64,000 nucleotides of DNA from Opeltia flavorubescens (lineage: Eukaryota; Ascomycota; Lecanoromycetes; Teloschistales; Teloschistaceae). Location of the stretch: NCBI GenBank assembly GCA_000442125.1, contig KE546967.1:186001-250000 (forward strand). Direction: 5' to 3'. The notes under the pieces were generated by a model. It was not told the origin of the DNA and did not search any database. It saw only the letters and a program-made list of their open reading frames with translations. Below are positions 23,181-35,444 of this stretch, piece after piece (the first letter of the stretch is position 1; each line of letters begins with the position of its first letter). The translations under genes and the position numbers were made by a program.

Positions 23181-25983
23181 CCTTCTAAACTTTTCTACGT
23201 AATATTTAATTCAGGACCTAAAAAACAGCGGCAGATACAAAATGTGAGCGTCTCCCTGAAACGATCGCAGGCATCGTGGAGATAGTTTCAACATTACACT
23301 TCCTTGATATTTCCGAAAGTATTTCCATACCACTACTTCCAGCGTATTTGTCACCGTCCTCGAGAAAAATGCCTCCCAGATGAGAGAGCATCACTGAGAC
23401 AAGGACGGCTCAAAGTATCAGCCCGGCGCCAGGGGGCCAATGTTCCACGCCCCCTTGCAATAGGTTCTCAAAAAATTCAAATGGCACCTATGCTCTCGGT
23501 GACCGCCGTAAAATACCATTTATCTTGTCTTCTTCTGCGGCTTCCCGCCACCAGTCTCCTCGCCGCTCTGTCCATCCACGCCACCGACTACGGTAGGATT
23601 ACTTAAGTCGATTGACGGGGCTAAACATCCAGCATATAGTGGATTCGTCACACCGAGTCGCCTTCACAGTCATGGTCAGCACTGTACAAGCACATCTTAC
23701 ACCCATGACCCTAAGCCCGAAGAGGAGCGACCGTGGGTATCAGAAGGGACTTACATTACAATCGAGGGCTTTGTATCGATGATGAGCATAATAATGATGA
23801 TGATAATGATAAACCAGACAACAATCACGAGATCGTAGGCAGGGCAGAGATACTAAGATTTACACTGATCTCGGATATATTGCTATGCAGCAGGCCAGAA
23901 ACCATCGGTCAAAGAGAGCGGGAATCAAGGTGATATCGATACGAACGTCATCATGCAACTGGAGGCAATTAAATGTAAAGAAATCAAGCCATGTCACTCC
24001 TTGGCACCCGAACTACTCTACGTTAATCATGGCTTTTACATAAGCTTCTTGTGCTCTTAGTTGTTTCCTCAACATAAATCTTACTGTATATTACGTCTCA
24101 TATCTTTCAGCAACGTAACGACAAGATCGACGATGATCATTATTGAGTTGTTTTACCCGTCACGTCCAAACACAGTACACCTCAAACACACTATATGTCT
24201 ACCACATCTACAGTTGATACTTTAGATGATCTCTATGTGACCACAGTACAAGAGCTCGAACTAGCGGACCTGCCCATGGCCCCAGGTGACACACTTTTGG
24301 GGAAGATCTTCGATGGCCGGAGGAAAGTTGCACTATACTTACTCAGTATACTTTTGGATACTTCTTATAACGAAGAGAAAATCCAGGAACAAGAAATTTG
24401 TATCTGATGTTCCACCAGAACGACGTCTTACTATGGATGAGATTATCCTACTATACGAGGCGAAACCGACCACATGACTTACGTTAGGACCCCTGTGGTA
24501 TCAAAGACATTACGAAGCACCTTATTCGTCCTCGTGCCATAAAGGACGCCTGTATGCGGAGTGCAATGCGATCACCACATTCTCAAATCCAACCAGGGTC
24601 CAAAAAGGACTGCCTCTACTACAATTCTTCTAACGCTTTGGGAAGTACAGGCCGCAGAGTCGATATTTCCGTAATTAATGTACGGAAAGTGTGAACGGTT
24701 CCCCTGGACCCGCAAAAGTGGCTAGTGCTGTCAGATCAGTTCCAAGATGTCAACCACATGAGGATACTGCGACATACATCAGACAGCCATAAAAGAGAGA
24801 GCTACGATTCCACAGAGCCCAGCACGGTACATATAAATCATATACATCAAGCCTAATCCTACTGCATGCCACTTGATGAGGTCTAAAGGATCAAGAAGTA
24901 TACGGTGCAGAATTCACTCGCCTGGCAAACCCTCAGGGGGTTCATATCGATGGGTAGTATCTGGGACGTCCATTATGATCGTAAGACCGAGGACCTAGAT
25001 GCGTAGTTCAGCTTCCTACAACTGCCATCGTGAGCATATCTGGACAAGATTACGAGCAAGCGGAAAATCCCGCAGAACATACTTAAGAGGCTGGACCAGA
25101 GATGCAATAAATTCTTGACCTGATTCGAGTATCACGTCCTTGCCATATAACTAGCCATGATATTGCTTGGATGGAAAGTAATCTCGAAGAACGCCTAAAT
25201 CAGGTTGCTGCTAGACAACGCGGTCTGTAAGTTAGAAAGGACTTAGGATTCGTCACGCTACTATTTCTTGTAGCGTCTTCTCCATAAAACCACTGGGAGG
25301 AATACACACACAAATCTATAATCGATTGGCGAATCATACCTTGCATCAGATCTATCAAGAGAAATTTTCGATTCGCAGATTCTGTGAGTCGAAGGCTATT
25401 ATTGAAGTAGTCCGAAGCCACGTAAAGGGCCAATAACAGTGAGGTAACGTTGAGATAGACCAACAAAACCTAGTGGGAGATCTGCGTACTTGCAAGATCC
25501 ACGCTGGCAAAGTTGTTCGTGGCTATCAGAACGCAACGTAGCCGATTGCAATTCCCTCGCAACTCTGCTCGGCGGATACCGGACGCGGCTTATTCTGCGG
25601 GTGTGGATCAAACTCAAATGTGAGCAGCGTTGAAACCGAGCGGGATACATATTATTGCTTAGATCTTGATTTCGTACTTGACGTCCGGTTCGATATCGCC
25701 AATGGAACTGGGATGCTGAGAAGACTTTTGCGAAATTCAACCAGAATTGTCCTGCTTTGGTGCTTAATGGGGCCTATAGCGAGCCTGAGAAGTATCTTTG
25801 AGAGAAGACGTACATAAAGATCCAGAAAAACAATGCTGCTGTGAAGTAGGTGGCAGCCATAGGAGTCGACTGCCGATGTGTATATGTCGAAGACCTCCGC
25901 TGGCGCGGCTTTGGTGAAGTAAGCTTTGAGGAAACGTGGGATTGAATGATCCATAGCTATCATCTGAAAGACCATTTACCACA
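23181..25983. other. No recognisable gene; short GAT/AAT microsatellite
   Basis: A simple repeat of GAT/AAT units spans 23,777-23,812 and would encode an Asp/Asn run. Open + frames at 23,304-23,606 (100 codons) and 24,195-24,407 and - strand frames between 25,200 and 26,048 show no family motif. The three - strand frames overlap one another, so any real gene there is broken. Confidence 0.35.
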
Positions 25984-26795
25984 ATGGGCAAGTATTTACG
26001 CCAACCAATGCTATTAACGTTAGCAAGAAGAGTCGGTGATCTGAACAAAGACGAGGAAGAGCGATTGTTGAGAGACTGTGGGGAGAAATTTATGGAGAAG
26101 GAGAAGTTAGAGGAAAGAGAAGAAGAAGATGCAGCTCAGTGGTACAGGCCAAATTCATCCATGATTACGAGCGTTCGAACGATATTGAAGCCTTGGGAAG
26201 AATTTCGTGTTTCAGCCCATGTCGTGGGCTGATCTGTTACGAAGAAGGCATCGACATACATCTTCTGATTCAAGAGAATCAGGTATCGAACAATGCCTCG
26301 GTAAAGTCACAACAAGGCCCTACGAGATCTTTGATCCGCCCTAGGCCATTGGCAACAGGAGCAAACCCGTTTGATCGAGATGGCGATGACGCTAGCGAGC
26401 TGAAGGATACTCTTGAGAATTTTGAAGATGCATTACTTGAATCTTTAAACCTTGATACTGAAAGCTCGAAACGGTTCGACAAAGACCTTATCCAATTGCA
26501 AAGACTTCGTATCCTGCGTGAAAACGTTACTTTCCCCACCGGATATAAAACACTGTATCACATTATCAAGAATGGTGATATGCGATACTGGGGACATCCG
26601 CCAACAACAAGCACTTGGGAAATCAAGAAGTATAAGAAAGCGTTTCATAGAGACCATCCTAAAAGCCGGTTCATCAAGGACCTCCTGTCGTTGAGATGGA
26701 TATATTCCTATGATATGGGAAACGATACCATGGAGTGCACATTGCTGGTGCTGGCCAAGTTATTGAATAGCATACTTCAAAAGAATAGTTCTTAG
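25984..26795 (+). pseudogene. Longest open frames in the window; charged protein, family unknown
   Basis: From ATG 25,984 a frame reads MGKYLRQPMLLTLARRVGD and then a Glu/Lys/Arg-rich helix (KEKLEEREEED) to about 26,135. A second frame is open from upstream of 26,139 to 26,795 (218 codons) and continues with a hydrophobic-cysteine stretch, an Arg/Pro patch, an acidic coiled-coil-like segment (ASELKDTLENFEDALLE), and an aromatic-basic end including SRFIKDLLSLRWIYSYDM. The composition looks like genuine protein, not chance. The two frames probably belong to one gene that changed frame near 26,130; no normal donor and acceptor pair explains the switch. I do not recognise the family. The similarity of its last part to the inter-lobe region of SNF2 helicases is too weak to call. 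Confidence 0.4.
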
Positions 26796-29700
26796 GCGTA
26801 ACAACCATATGCAGGGCAGCTTCGGCCTCGACATCCGATCGATAGTTTATGTGACTCGCGAATCCTATTTCGCAATGAAAAGATCATAATTTAGGAGCAC
26901 AGACAAGGAGGATTACTCCAAAAGTCCCGGATTTGCTGAGATGGGTTATGCCTAGCTATTTGGGACTATCAACTATATAAAAAAGTACTCATTAGTCGCC
27001 TGGAAGCCATACATGTTGATTAACTTACGACTAAGCCCCTTATGAAGATTTTATCCAACTTTAAGAGATCTAGCAATGTTGAAGTAGTCAGTCTGATGCA
27101 CGCAAAGATTGTGAATCTCGATATGGGTTGCAGCTGAAGCATCGAAGGATACCAGCAAGGTTCTACCCATACAGCTGTTCATGATCGACCCGGAGGCCAT
27201 CTATATTCTCAAAAAAAGGGACTGCCTAGCGATATTAATCCTGGGAGACTCGTTTTATTCTCCGGACTTTCTTCTTGCTCGTCTAAAGCAAGAAATCGTC
27301 TAAGATGACGATATTGTCGATACAATTCAATCATTGGCTTTGGAAGCACTACAGGGTGTGATAGAAGCGTAGATGGTAGCGTTTTTCGGAAATTAGCGCA
27401 TTGAATACCTGCCTTATATCAAGACAAAGTCACTCTCGGTTGATAGATATTTAACTTGCAGTAATTCACGCAAAACACGTGACTACTCAACAGAAGGACG
27501 TAAAGTCTATCCTTGGCATCATGGTGAGTCTCGGCTGATTTGATATGTAGACTGGACGATTCCGGCGCTACAGTGCCAGTCCAAGTCTGGTCTGCGATGA
27601 TAGATGTTTCTACTTGTACGTATTTAGGATTGGTCCGATCATCAAACAGCATAAACAATAGCTTGCCAATCCAAAGTGGGCTAACACAGGCATTACAACC
27701 AACGTATTCTTGTGTCATACGAGATATCTTATAGCAATAGCAAAACCAAGTTTCACCTTTTGTGAGGCAACAGGCAGTTCTCTTGTCACTTCCTAGAGTG
27801 TGAGTCCTGCTATCAACCAGCCATTCTTCATCTGTGCTTTCTATGGATGATCAATGTGAGAAATCTGCTCACAGAAGTGTAAAGAAACTTTAAAGCTGGA
27901 CTCTTCTGATAGATTCATATCAGTCGAAATCCCAGGATGACTAGAGCTTATCAAAGAAGCCAGATCGTTCTTTCAACAGAACAGAAGGAGATACGATCTC
28001 ACTCAAATATCTTTGCCACTTCACAGGCAATATGCCTTCCTCTAGTTCTTATATGGCGGCCCTACCAAGAGATGATCATCGGCTTGATATGATCTGGTCC
28101 GAAACAATTGTAATAACCGAGGAAATTCACGTGGTCATCGGTCAACGGGATTTTTAAGAGGCTGCAGTTACGCTCCCGAACAACTTCTTCGGTCGCCCAT
28201 CTTACTTTGGTACTTGATTTTCTGACGAATAGAAGTTATCTTTGTAGAACATTTTCAATCCTAGCATCGCATTGTCAAGGAGAGCCTATCTAAATATTAT
28301 TTCCTATATCGTTAATGAGATCGTGACTTACTAACCCTCGTTTTCTGCATGCGAATTTCAACAGCACGGTACTGGGAGCTGATCCCTTCTTTTCGAACGA
28401 TACTCAAGATAATCATGAGCTAATCTACGCTGACTTACTTCCATTAAATACAGAAGCGGTGAGAGAGCACGCTGAGATCGATCAAAAAGAATACAACGGC
28501 GAGATTTCCGTAGGACCACCAAAGACTCTAGTAGCACTTCACCAGCTGTTTTCGACCTCACTTCAACGAGATATCTCAAGGCTTTAAGATCGAATATAGC
28601 TCCAAGTGCTCGCATAATCGCAGTTGCCGCATTACCCAGGAAATGCTTCATGCAAAAGGGAAAGAGCACAGAGGTTTGAGATGTTCATACGCAGGCGCGC
28701 GAAGATTCGAAGGAGCCGCCTTGCTCTTCCCGATTGATAAAGCATTTATCCACCCAAATCTTCTCTTTTGACCGAACCAGGTCTTTGTTCCAGACAGGTT
28801 AATACTCTCATCGAAGCGTTATCTAAGCAAGTGATGACATGACGAGAAAAATTCATAGGTGGCCAATGTTTTCCGAATCTCAAAGTTTTTAAGCCTACTT
28901 ATCCAGTTGGTCGCAGATTTGCTCAATTACACCCTGTATACTATTATCTGGAACTCCATTACCATTCATAGATCTATCCTCCGGGAGGCCCTTACGGTAT
29001 TTTCCGTAACAAATCTCAATTATTGGATAAATCGGTCTAGAAATTATTCCCTCAACGCGACTACTCATATTGCAAGCGTCGGTATCCTAGAAGAAGTCAA
29101 GCCCGTGCATGAGCCAGATTAAGGCTGGCAATATATAATCGCATCAGCATTCCAGGACACGAGGAGAGATGACCACAACTTCGATACTAGAGTCTTCAAC
29201 GTGCATAGCCGATACGGTGGAGAGAGTAACCTCGATGTGCCTCGAAAAACGGGTTTTATAGTTTGAAATCGGAAACTCGAGGTCTGGCCAACCTTGACTG
29301 GTTTGTCCTACTCCTCTTGGCTTGTGCTTCCGCTGAACAGTCTTCAATAGGGGGCAGACTTTTCCCCCTACAGAAAATAATGATTACTTTACCTCTACCA
29401 GCTTTCGATCAATTCTCATCTATATCCAGGCAGCCTTCCAACAATCTTTCAAAGCTACCAGCACGATACACCGAAGCGGGAATTGGTCGGCTGCCAGAAA
29501 TTTACTCTGTCAGAAGGGGAAAACTCCATTCCAAGCACTCAAAGCATCGCGCAAAGCCATACTTGGACATGGTAAAAGCTTCTAATATCAATTGGTTTCC
29601 CCAATACAAAGTAATACATTCTACGGATTAGTCTTAATATACCCGATAAGGTGGACGTTGATTAATGAAGACATGAAGATCCCAAGGAGCTCATATGCTA

Positions 29701-30929
29701 ACGGTCTCAATTGCAACAATTGCAGCACGGAAACTTGACGCTTTCAAGGATGATCTCGACGATGCCCTCTGTGAGTGTTCTCCATCATCAGCGAGACCCT
29801 ATCGAAGGGTATTCTTAAATTCATGTCTTGGGATAACTTGGATGAAGACTGTGCAGAATAATGGGAGTCGATAATAATACCGAGGAATTTCTACGGTCAT
29901 GAATACAGATATACATGCCGCGATATTGTCCTCAATCGAAAGCGAACTCATCTGAAACGTCAACATGAAGTCACGGATTAACTCAACGACATTAATTAAA
30001 CTTTCAGTATAGTGAGCTGATACTTCGTGTATCGAGCCCTATATATATGGCAAACAACGACTAATAGATGAATACAAGGTGTTTCCGTTCGACAAAGATG
30101 CAATTGTCACGCGGGGCTTTCCAACCAAGAGCAAGATACTTGTATCTCACATACTGTGGAGCGAGAGCGGTAATCATATCCTTTATATAGTCGAGCGAGA
30201 CGATCAGCGCCCCAGCATTGTATGGAGTAAGTACCTCTCTGAATGTCGCCTGTGTACCTCATCGATCATGGAGTATATAATTCATATTTACACTCCAAAA
30301 CAAGCCATCGAACGGAAGAGACGCAGCATAGGACGAGTTTGATTAGCATCTGCTTGGAATGTAAACAGATATTCTCAAAATTATTCCCCTTTTCCTTCTA
30401 TGAGGCACTTTCTCACTCAATGATCCGAAGTTGAGAGAAACAACGAAACAAATGTCCGAGCTAATACCATTGATTATGACCGGCCGAACGAGCGACTGCA
30501 AATGGCATGAGCTCTAAATAAGAGAGCCAATCAAATACACAAAATATGATTATGAAGTTTCGTTCCCAAAGAAATACCAAGCAGCGCTAAAGAATTTTGA
30601 CTGATAATTACGCGCACCCCTGGTCAAGAGCGGCGCTCAAGATAAGAGAAAGCTGCTTTCCGTGTCTCGTTATTATCAAACTTTTTCCAGTATACCATCC
30701 TTGGCAGAGTTTTGGTGTATACCTGGTAATGTCAATCATTCCTTCCTGTCGGGAAGATTCCAAGACAGGCTCTCTCCCTCTTCATCTCTCCATCCCTTCT
30801 CCTTTTTCTCCTGATTATCAACTCATGTTGACGCTCGTAGAGAGCCCTGTTGAGGGTCGTCTACCCTAGAGAGTACAGAAACACATTAATGAAATGGTCG
30901 AGAGGATGAAGCGTGATTGGTTTTCTCCT
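26796..30929. other. No recognisable gene; two stretches of coding-like sequence
   Basis: A + frame without a start codon, 28,326-28,587, reads as protein (ELIYADLLPLNTEAVREHAE). The opposite strand is also open over 28,358-28,669 (103 codons), so its direction is uncertain. Another + frame at 29,263-29,631 (122 codons) begins with a hydrophobic segment WFVLLLLACASA, which would suit a membrane anchor or signal peptide. Frames at 30,079-30,342 and 30,597-30,869 are unremarkable. Confidence 0.3.
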
Positions 30930-31024
30930 CATAAATAAGCTCTGCCACCACTAATATCCCCATCTACCATCTAACCAGCACGGTCATCCCTTTACCGGTT
31001 AAGTCACCTCTTAAAGAGCCCACC
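30930..31024 (+). promoter_or_regulatory. Promoter-like leader of the 31,025 gene
   Basis: CATAAATAAGC at about 30,930 is TATA-like; the following 85 nt are rich in C and A and end in CCCACCATG. This is a typical layout for a filamentous fungal gene start. Confidence 0.4.
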
Positions 31025-31231
31025 ATGCCCTTTATTCCCCTAGCGTTTAAGAAATCGTCCGAAGAACATGGCACCCTCTTCGACCTTTCAACCGAAATTC
31101 GAATCATCATTTACGACTTGGCCCTGCCTCGTGGCAACAGGTACGGGATTAGGTTTATTTCAGGGAGGTATGGTTCTGAGCCGCAGACCAGAAGCAAGAT
31201 TCGAAGGAAATTGACATCACAGGTTATGTAG
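31025..31231 (+). pseudogene. 2EXR/F-box-like protein, N-terminal fragment
   Basis: The ATG at 31,025 in the context CACCATG follows a promoter-like leader. The protein begins MPFIPLAFKKSSEE and then has LFDLSTEIRIIIYDLALP, matching the opening of fungal 2EXR/F-box-like domains (F-x-x-L-P-x-E-I-R-x-x-I-Y/W-x-x-A-L-P). Such proteins are abundant and fast-changing in ascomycetes and their roles are mostly unknown; some act as adaptors for ubiquitin ligases. The frame ends after 68 codons, against 250-400 usual for the family. A fragment in another frame, 31,364-31,717, may be part of the rest but carries no motif. Confidence 0.58.
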
Positions 31232-34200
31232 ATACCAGTAGTATTCAACGCTCAGTGTTTGCAAAGGGGCCTACAAGATGCAAATTCATGAGAAGGACGC
31301 AATGGAAGTACGGAATCAGCCCTCATCATACACAAAACTCCAAGCCAAAGATTAGCTCGGAAGGTGCCAACTTTTCGTACACAGTACCGGAAAAGACGTA
31401 GATGTAAGTCACTCTCGGAAAGTGCTTATTACCGGTACCTCTTTCGGTCTTGGAGACATCGTAAATGCTATAGCAACTATGAAAGTCAAATAGGACATTG
31501 TAATTCAACTACCCGACCCTGCATCTTAGAGCGACGTCACCAAGCAGAAGAAGTTTTATTAGGAAGTTTCACATATGATCTGCAACACCCTAATCAGATG
31601 AATGTATCAGGATACAGGCACATGATTGAACACTTCGCTGCAATGGTCAAGGTCAAGGAGCACGCGACCAAGAATCGAACCATTCAGCACAATGCCGATA
31701 GGTTTGAACCCGGCTAGAAGGCCATTCTTATGCATAAGGAGAGGAATTGAGAGCACCAGAGTAGGACTTGTAACGACCGCGTAACAATTCTGTGAGATAT
31801 GAAGAGGCAGCTCATGAAAGAATGCTTAGTCCGAGTCTACAGAAATGAAATGCAAGCTCGACCAATTTTTCGTCGAACCAGGCTTGACACGTAAGAGCTT
31901 CACGAAATTAGAAACGAATGAAGATATGGAGATGGTTGAATAATCGTTCTGCTAGCTCTATAGAAAAAGGATAGGATTGACCATCGTTCCGGAGCGGGAA
32001 GATATGGCCTCGTTGCTAATACGATTCATTCATGACTTTAGGTTACAATGACGACTCGTTGCAAATACATAAGTGCATAAGCATCCTCAGTCTAGTAGAT
32101 AGACCTTCGTACTCTCCAGTATAGCTAAGATCTGACACCGACTCAAGCAGCGCCATCCAACAGATAAGACTTCTCGCACGCCATCCTGCACCCTCGTCGT
32201 CATCCATCCGCCGCGCAACTCTTTTGCTACGATTTCACTCAGATTGTCCCGGCTCAGGATTATTGTAGTCTGCTTCTCCGAAGTCTCTTATATCGAGAAT
32301 TTTCTTATTGGAGTGATCATCTACGACGTCGATCAATCTAGCCTCTACACCGACTATGATTCCGGACCTACCGACAGGTCTCGGATGACATTTTGCTTAA
32401 TTATAGAATCTTGAGAATCGGAACGCTACATGCTTATTATTCTCGGATGCTGCCGCATGGACACCCCCTCCAACTACGCATCCCTTCGTCTCTGTACTCA
32501 AGACCAAGTGACGGGGATTCCACACGCGCTGAGCGAGCACATCCACGGCGGCCAACTTCATCCATGTACTCGCGACCGACAGACGACGCTCACCAGAGGT
32601 GTTATACCAGCATTCAGATCTATTTGATCTTGTATGGAGATACGTCGTGCGATATCTAAAGATCTATCAACTCGCAGAAGGTTTCAGCTGCGTACCCTAA
32701 CTTATGTTGAATACAGTTCTCTTGGAATACGCAGCAGGGTTTGATGGTCGGTGAGCTGTCGCGAGGCAGCGAAGGGCCGCCAGTATGTATTGATTGGAGA
32801 TGTAGATGACGATTGATACAACATGGAATTAAGGAGAATATCATGATTCTAGTCTAATATTTTCTCTCTTCAAAGAGATTTACTTACTTCGGTGTTCCAA
32901 CTAGAAGGGAAAAGGGTAAAAATGCAAGCCTATGGAACGTCTTTAAGTGTCACGGAATTCAGGAAGTTCAGCTCCAAAAAAAATCATCCATAAAGGTTGC
33001 TTCGGTTTAAGCAACAGAGGCGTACAAAGTTGGAGTCGCGTTCTGGATATATCATGGACGTCTGAGGTCCCAAAAACTTGGCTCCTACCTCAAGAGAAAT
33101 GGATGGGAGTGTGAGAATGAATCCAAAAGTTATAAACTTTTCCACCTAAAACCATTGAGGCATGAGACCTCAAACTACTGTCGAGGCAGAAGGCCTAAAA
33201 CTCGGGTACAGATGCAATCGATCTGAACTGAAATTCCAAAACTTGAAGCTTGATCCTGACCCACCAGCAGATGCACCTGTCCATATCACATTTAATGCTC
33301 TAGTCAATGCTAGAGAGACCATACAGTTCGAGAGCCGCTTTCGGAGATCAGAATAGGAATCTTGGGTTGAAGTGTAACGTCAGTCGAAACTCAACCGATA
33401 ATATGCGGTTGCCAAGGCACAATGCTAAGCGGCCACATTGCCGTATCAGGAAGCAATGTGGCAAGCATACTCTAATTAACCTATATCGCGCAATGTACCT
33501 AAATTTCGCTATATCAGTGACACTGAAATTAGAACCGCCTGATGATGCGACCCACGAGCACATCAAAAATCATAAACGTCGACATTGAGATGCGCCTGTT
33601 GCAGCCTGAATCTGCTAGAAATATTATTCTTCTTTATCTCCTAAATCTTGCCTGATAACGAAATTCTGGTATTGATTCGAAGTACGGACCGGTGGGCGCG
33701 TAAGGTCGCGATTGACCCTTGGATCGCCTTGGTCGTATACTTACAATCACAATTTTTAAATTATACTCTATTAAGAAAGCTATTCATGCGATCCTTTGTT
33801 CTCTTATATATGTTCAAATTGGTGATCATCCTTTCCCGTTGTTCATAACGAACACAGATATCATATAGAAGTAATGTTACTGGGGTGGTTCTTAAAAATT
33901 ACAATACACATACCCCATCTTTCTAGACAAGCTGTACCAGAAAGTCCTAACGGAGGGAAAGATTCGATCCAGCATCCACAGGAAAGAAGTCTTACAAGAC
34001 GTTTCATATCGGTCCACAGGATGAGTTCTTCCTCGGTGAAAGACCGTCGTACACCTTTTTGCCGAAGTGTTTTCGATTGTTTTCGATTAATTTAAGCATG
34101 CGAGCATCGTCGGATTTGGTAGAACGCTCTTAAAATTCTTGTATCGCAAAGCTACGACCATTTTGCGGCTGTGTTGACGATCTGGCAGCCGCGAAAATGA

Positions 34201-34676
34201 GGTTTTTTTCTACCGGTCAACAGCGAGGGAAAGTTTTAGATAAGGTTACATTGCGTTCCGCATCTTCAAGCCTGGGTTCACTGAACTTGTTACGATAACC
34301 AAAGAATCATATTTTATATTCCTTGGCTATCTTCAATTTTTACTCCTTCGTTTTCTTCGGTGTCTCTTCAAATCAATAACACCGCTGGACTTGCTTCCTA
34401 ATGCCGGGAGGTTCCACCAATTCCCTGTCCATGGGATTAACACGCTTCTAAGCTTGAATTCGCAAATGTAGTAACGACGACGACTTTCCACGAGTCGCTA
34501 GAAATGCAATTGATGATCAGTAAGGAGATTAAGCCTACTTCCTAGGCCATAATAACCGACTCAACTCGCAGTATCTAGGTGGCTTTTGTTCTACTCTTTT
34601 CTAGAGATAATTTCCTCGGGCGTCTTTGTTCACCCTTTAAAAAATTGGTAGAACAGCTATACGGCTCGTAGCCTGA
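31232..34676. other. No recognisable gene
   Basis: Open + frames at 31,364-31,717 (117 codons), 32,393-32,659, 33,162-33,356 and 33,307-33,588 have no known motif. The stretch 32,150-32,230 is C-rich. A frame at 33,648-33,848 ends in a hydrophobic run (RSFVLLYMFKLVIIL) that could be one membrane span. Confidence 0.35.
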
Positions 34677-35016
34677 ATGCGCAAAATTTCCTTCGAACAG
34701 CTTCCTCGAGAACTCCATAACGAGATCTACGTAGCGGTTATAGTTTTCTTAGGGTGTATAAGTCCAAGGGCAAGGTAGTACCTAGCTACAATTATGTCAG
34801 ATGCGTTGAATGATGCCTATTACTCGGATCCAACAAGCCTACAGGAAGTATCAATGATTTGAACGTCGGGTACTACTCCTAGCAACTAAAGAGATTTTTT
34901 CAGAGGCTATCGAAATCTACTACAATTGCATATGTTTTAATTCACTCTTACACGCAAGACATACGACATCTTTAGGCATATTTCAATGGCCCTCTAGACA
35001 TAGGGAATGTCTGTGA
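34677..35016 (+). pseudogene. 2EXR/F-box-like protein remnant
   Basis: From ATG 34,677 the frame reads MRKISFEQLPRELHNEIYVAV, with the family opening F-x-x-L-P-x-E-L-x-N-x-I-Y, and stops at 34,779-34,781. A second frame, 34,858-35,016, reads RVLLLATKEIFSEAIEIYYNC, which matches the conserved block some 60-80 residues further along in these proteins (L-L-x-T-C/N-K-x-I-x-x-E-A-x-x-I-Y-Y). Spacing and order are right, so this is one gene with a lost frame in between. It lies 3.6 kb after the other 2EXR-like fragment on the same strand. The two share only the family pattern and are not close copies. Confidence 0.62.
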
Positions 35017-35444
35017 AGACAACAGCAAAGGAGGCGGCAGTGGCGCAAGTCTCTAAAACAACACCTCTTAGAAAATGGCGGAAATTGAGCCAAAGAGCTC
35101 GAGTCCAAACCATGGAGCGTGTAACAAACGGCCTTGAGGAACCTTCGACTTCACTATTCTACACTGGAAAACTGCTTTTGGTCAAGTCTTCTTCCCTCGA
35201 GCATCGCTTATTATCTCAGAACAGTTCTGTGGTATATCTAGAGGCGTGCCAGCCTCTACTGTCATATAAGATCCTTCGGATGTTTCTGTATGTCTCTCCT
35301 GGTGTTTTGAAGGGGAATGCGATATTAAGTCGGTACAATCGACGCTCGCGATATCTTATGCCAAGGAGCTCGCATCCTAACTTACCTTCACTCTTCCGTT
35401 CACACGTCCAGCTCTGCTGTACTTCGAGGATCCGCCAAATATAG
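35007..35444 (+). CDS. Hypothetical open frame, 145 codons
   Basis: The frame overlaps the end of the 2EXR-like remnant in another register and runs to a stop at 35,442-35,444. It starts MSVKTTAKEAAVAQVS, becomes strongly basic (LRKWRKLSQRARVQ), and later has LLSYKILRMFLYVSPG. It may be the C-terminal part of the 2EXR-like gene after a frame change, or unrelated. No motif. Confidence 0.25.
   Translation: MSVKTTAKEAAVAQVSKTTPLRKWRKLSQRARVQTMERVTNGLEEPSTSLFYTGKLLLVKSSSLEHRLLSQNSSVVYLEACQPLLSYKILRMFLYVSPGVLKGNAILSRYNRRSRYLMPRSSHPNLPSLFRSHVQLCCTSRIRQI

Noticed and set aside
26640-26670. HRD string suggesting a protein kinase catalytic loop
   Set aside because: It is not followed by K-P-x-N, and no DFG or glycine loop is present.
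31655-31725. tRNA-like B-box patterns on the - strand (GGTTCGATTC and GGGTTCAAACC)
   Set aside because: No A box at the right distance and no pairing of the arms could be drawn.
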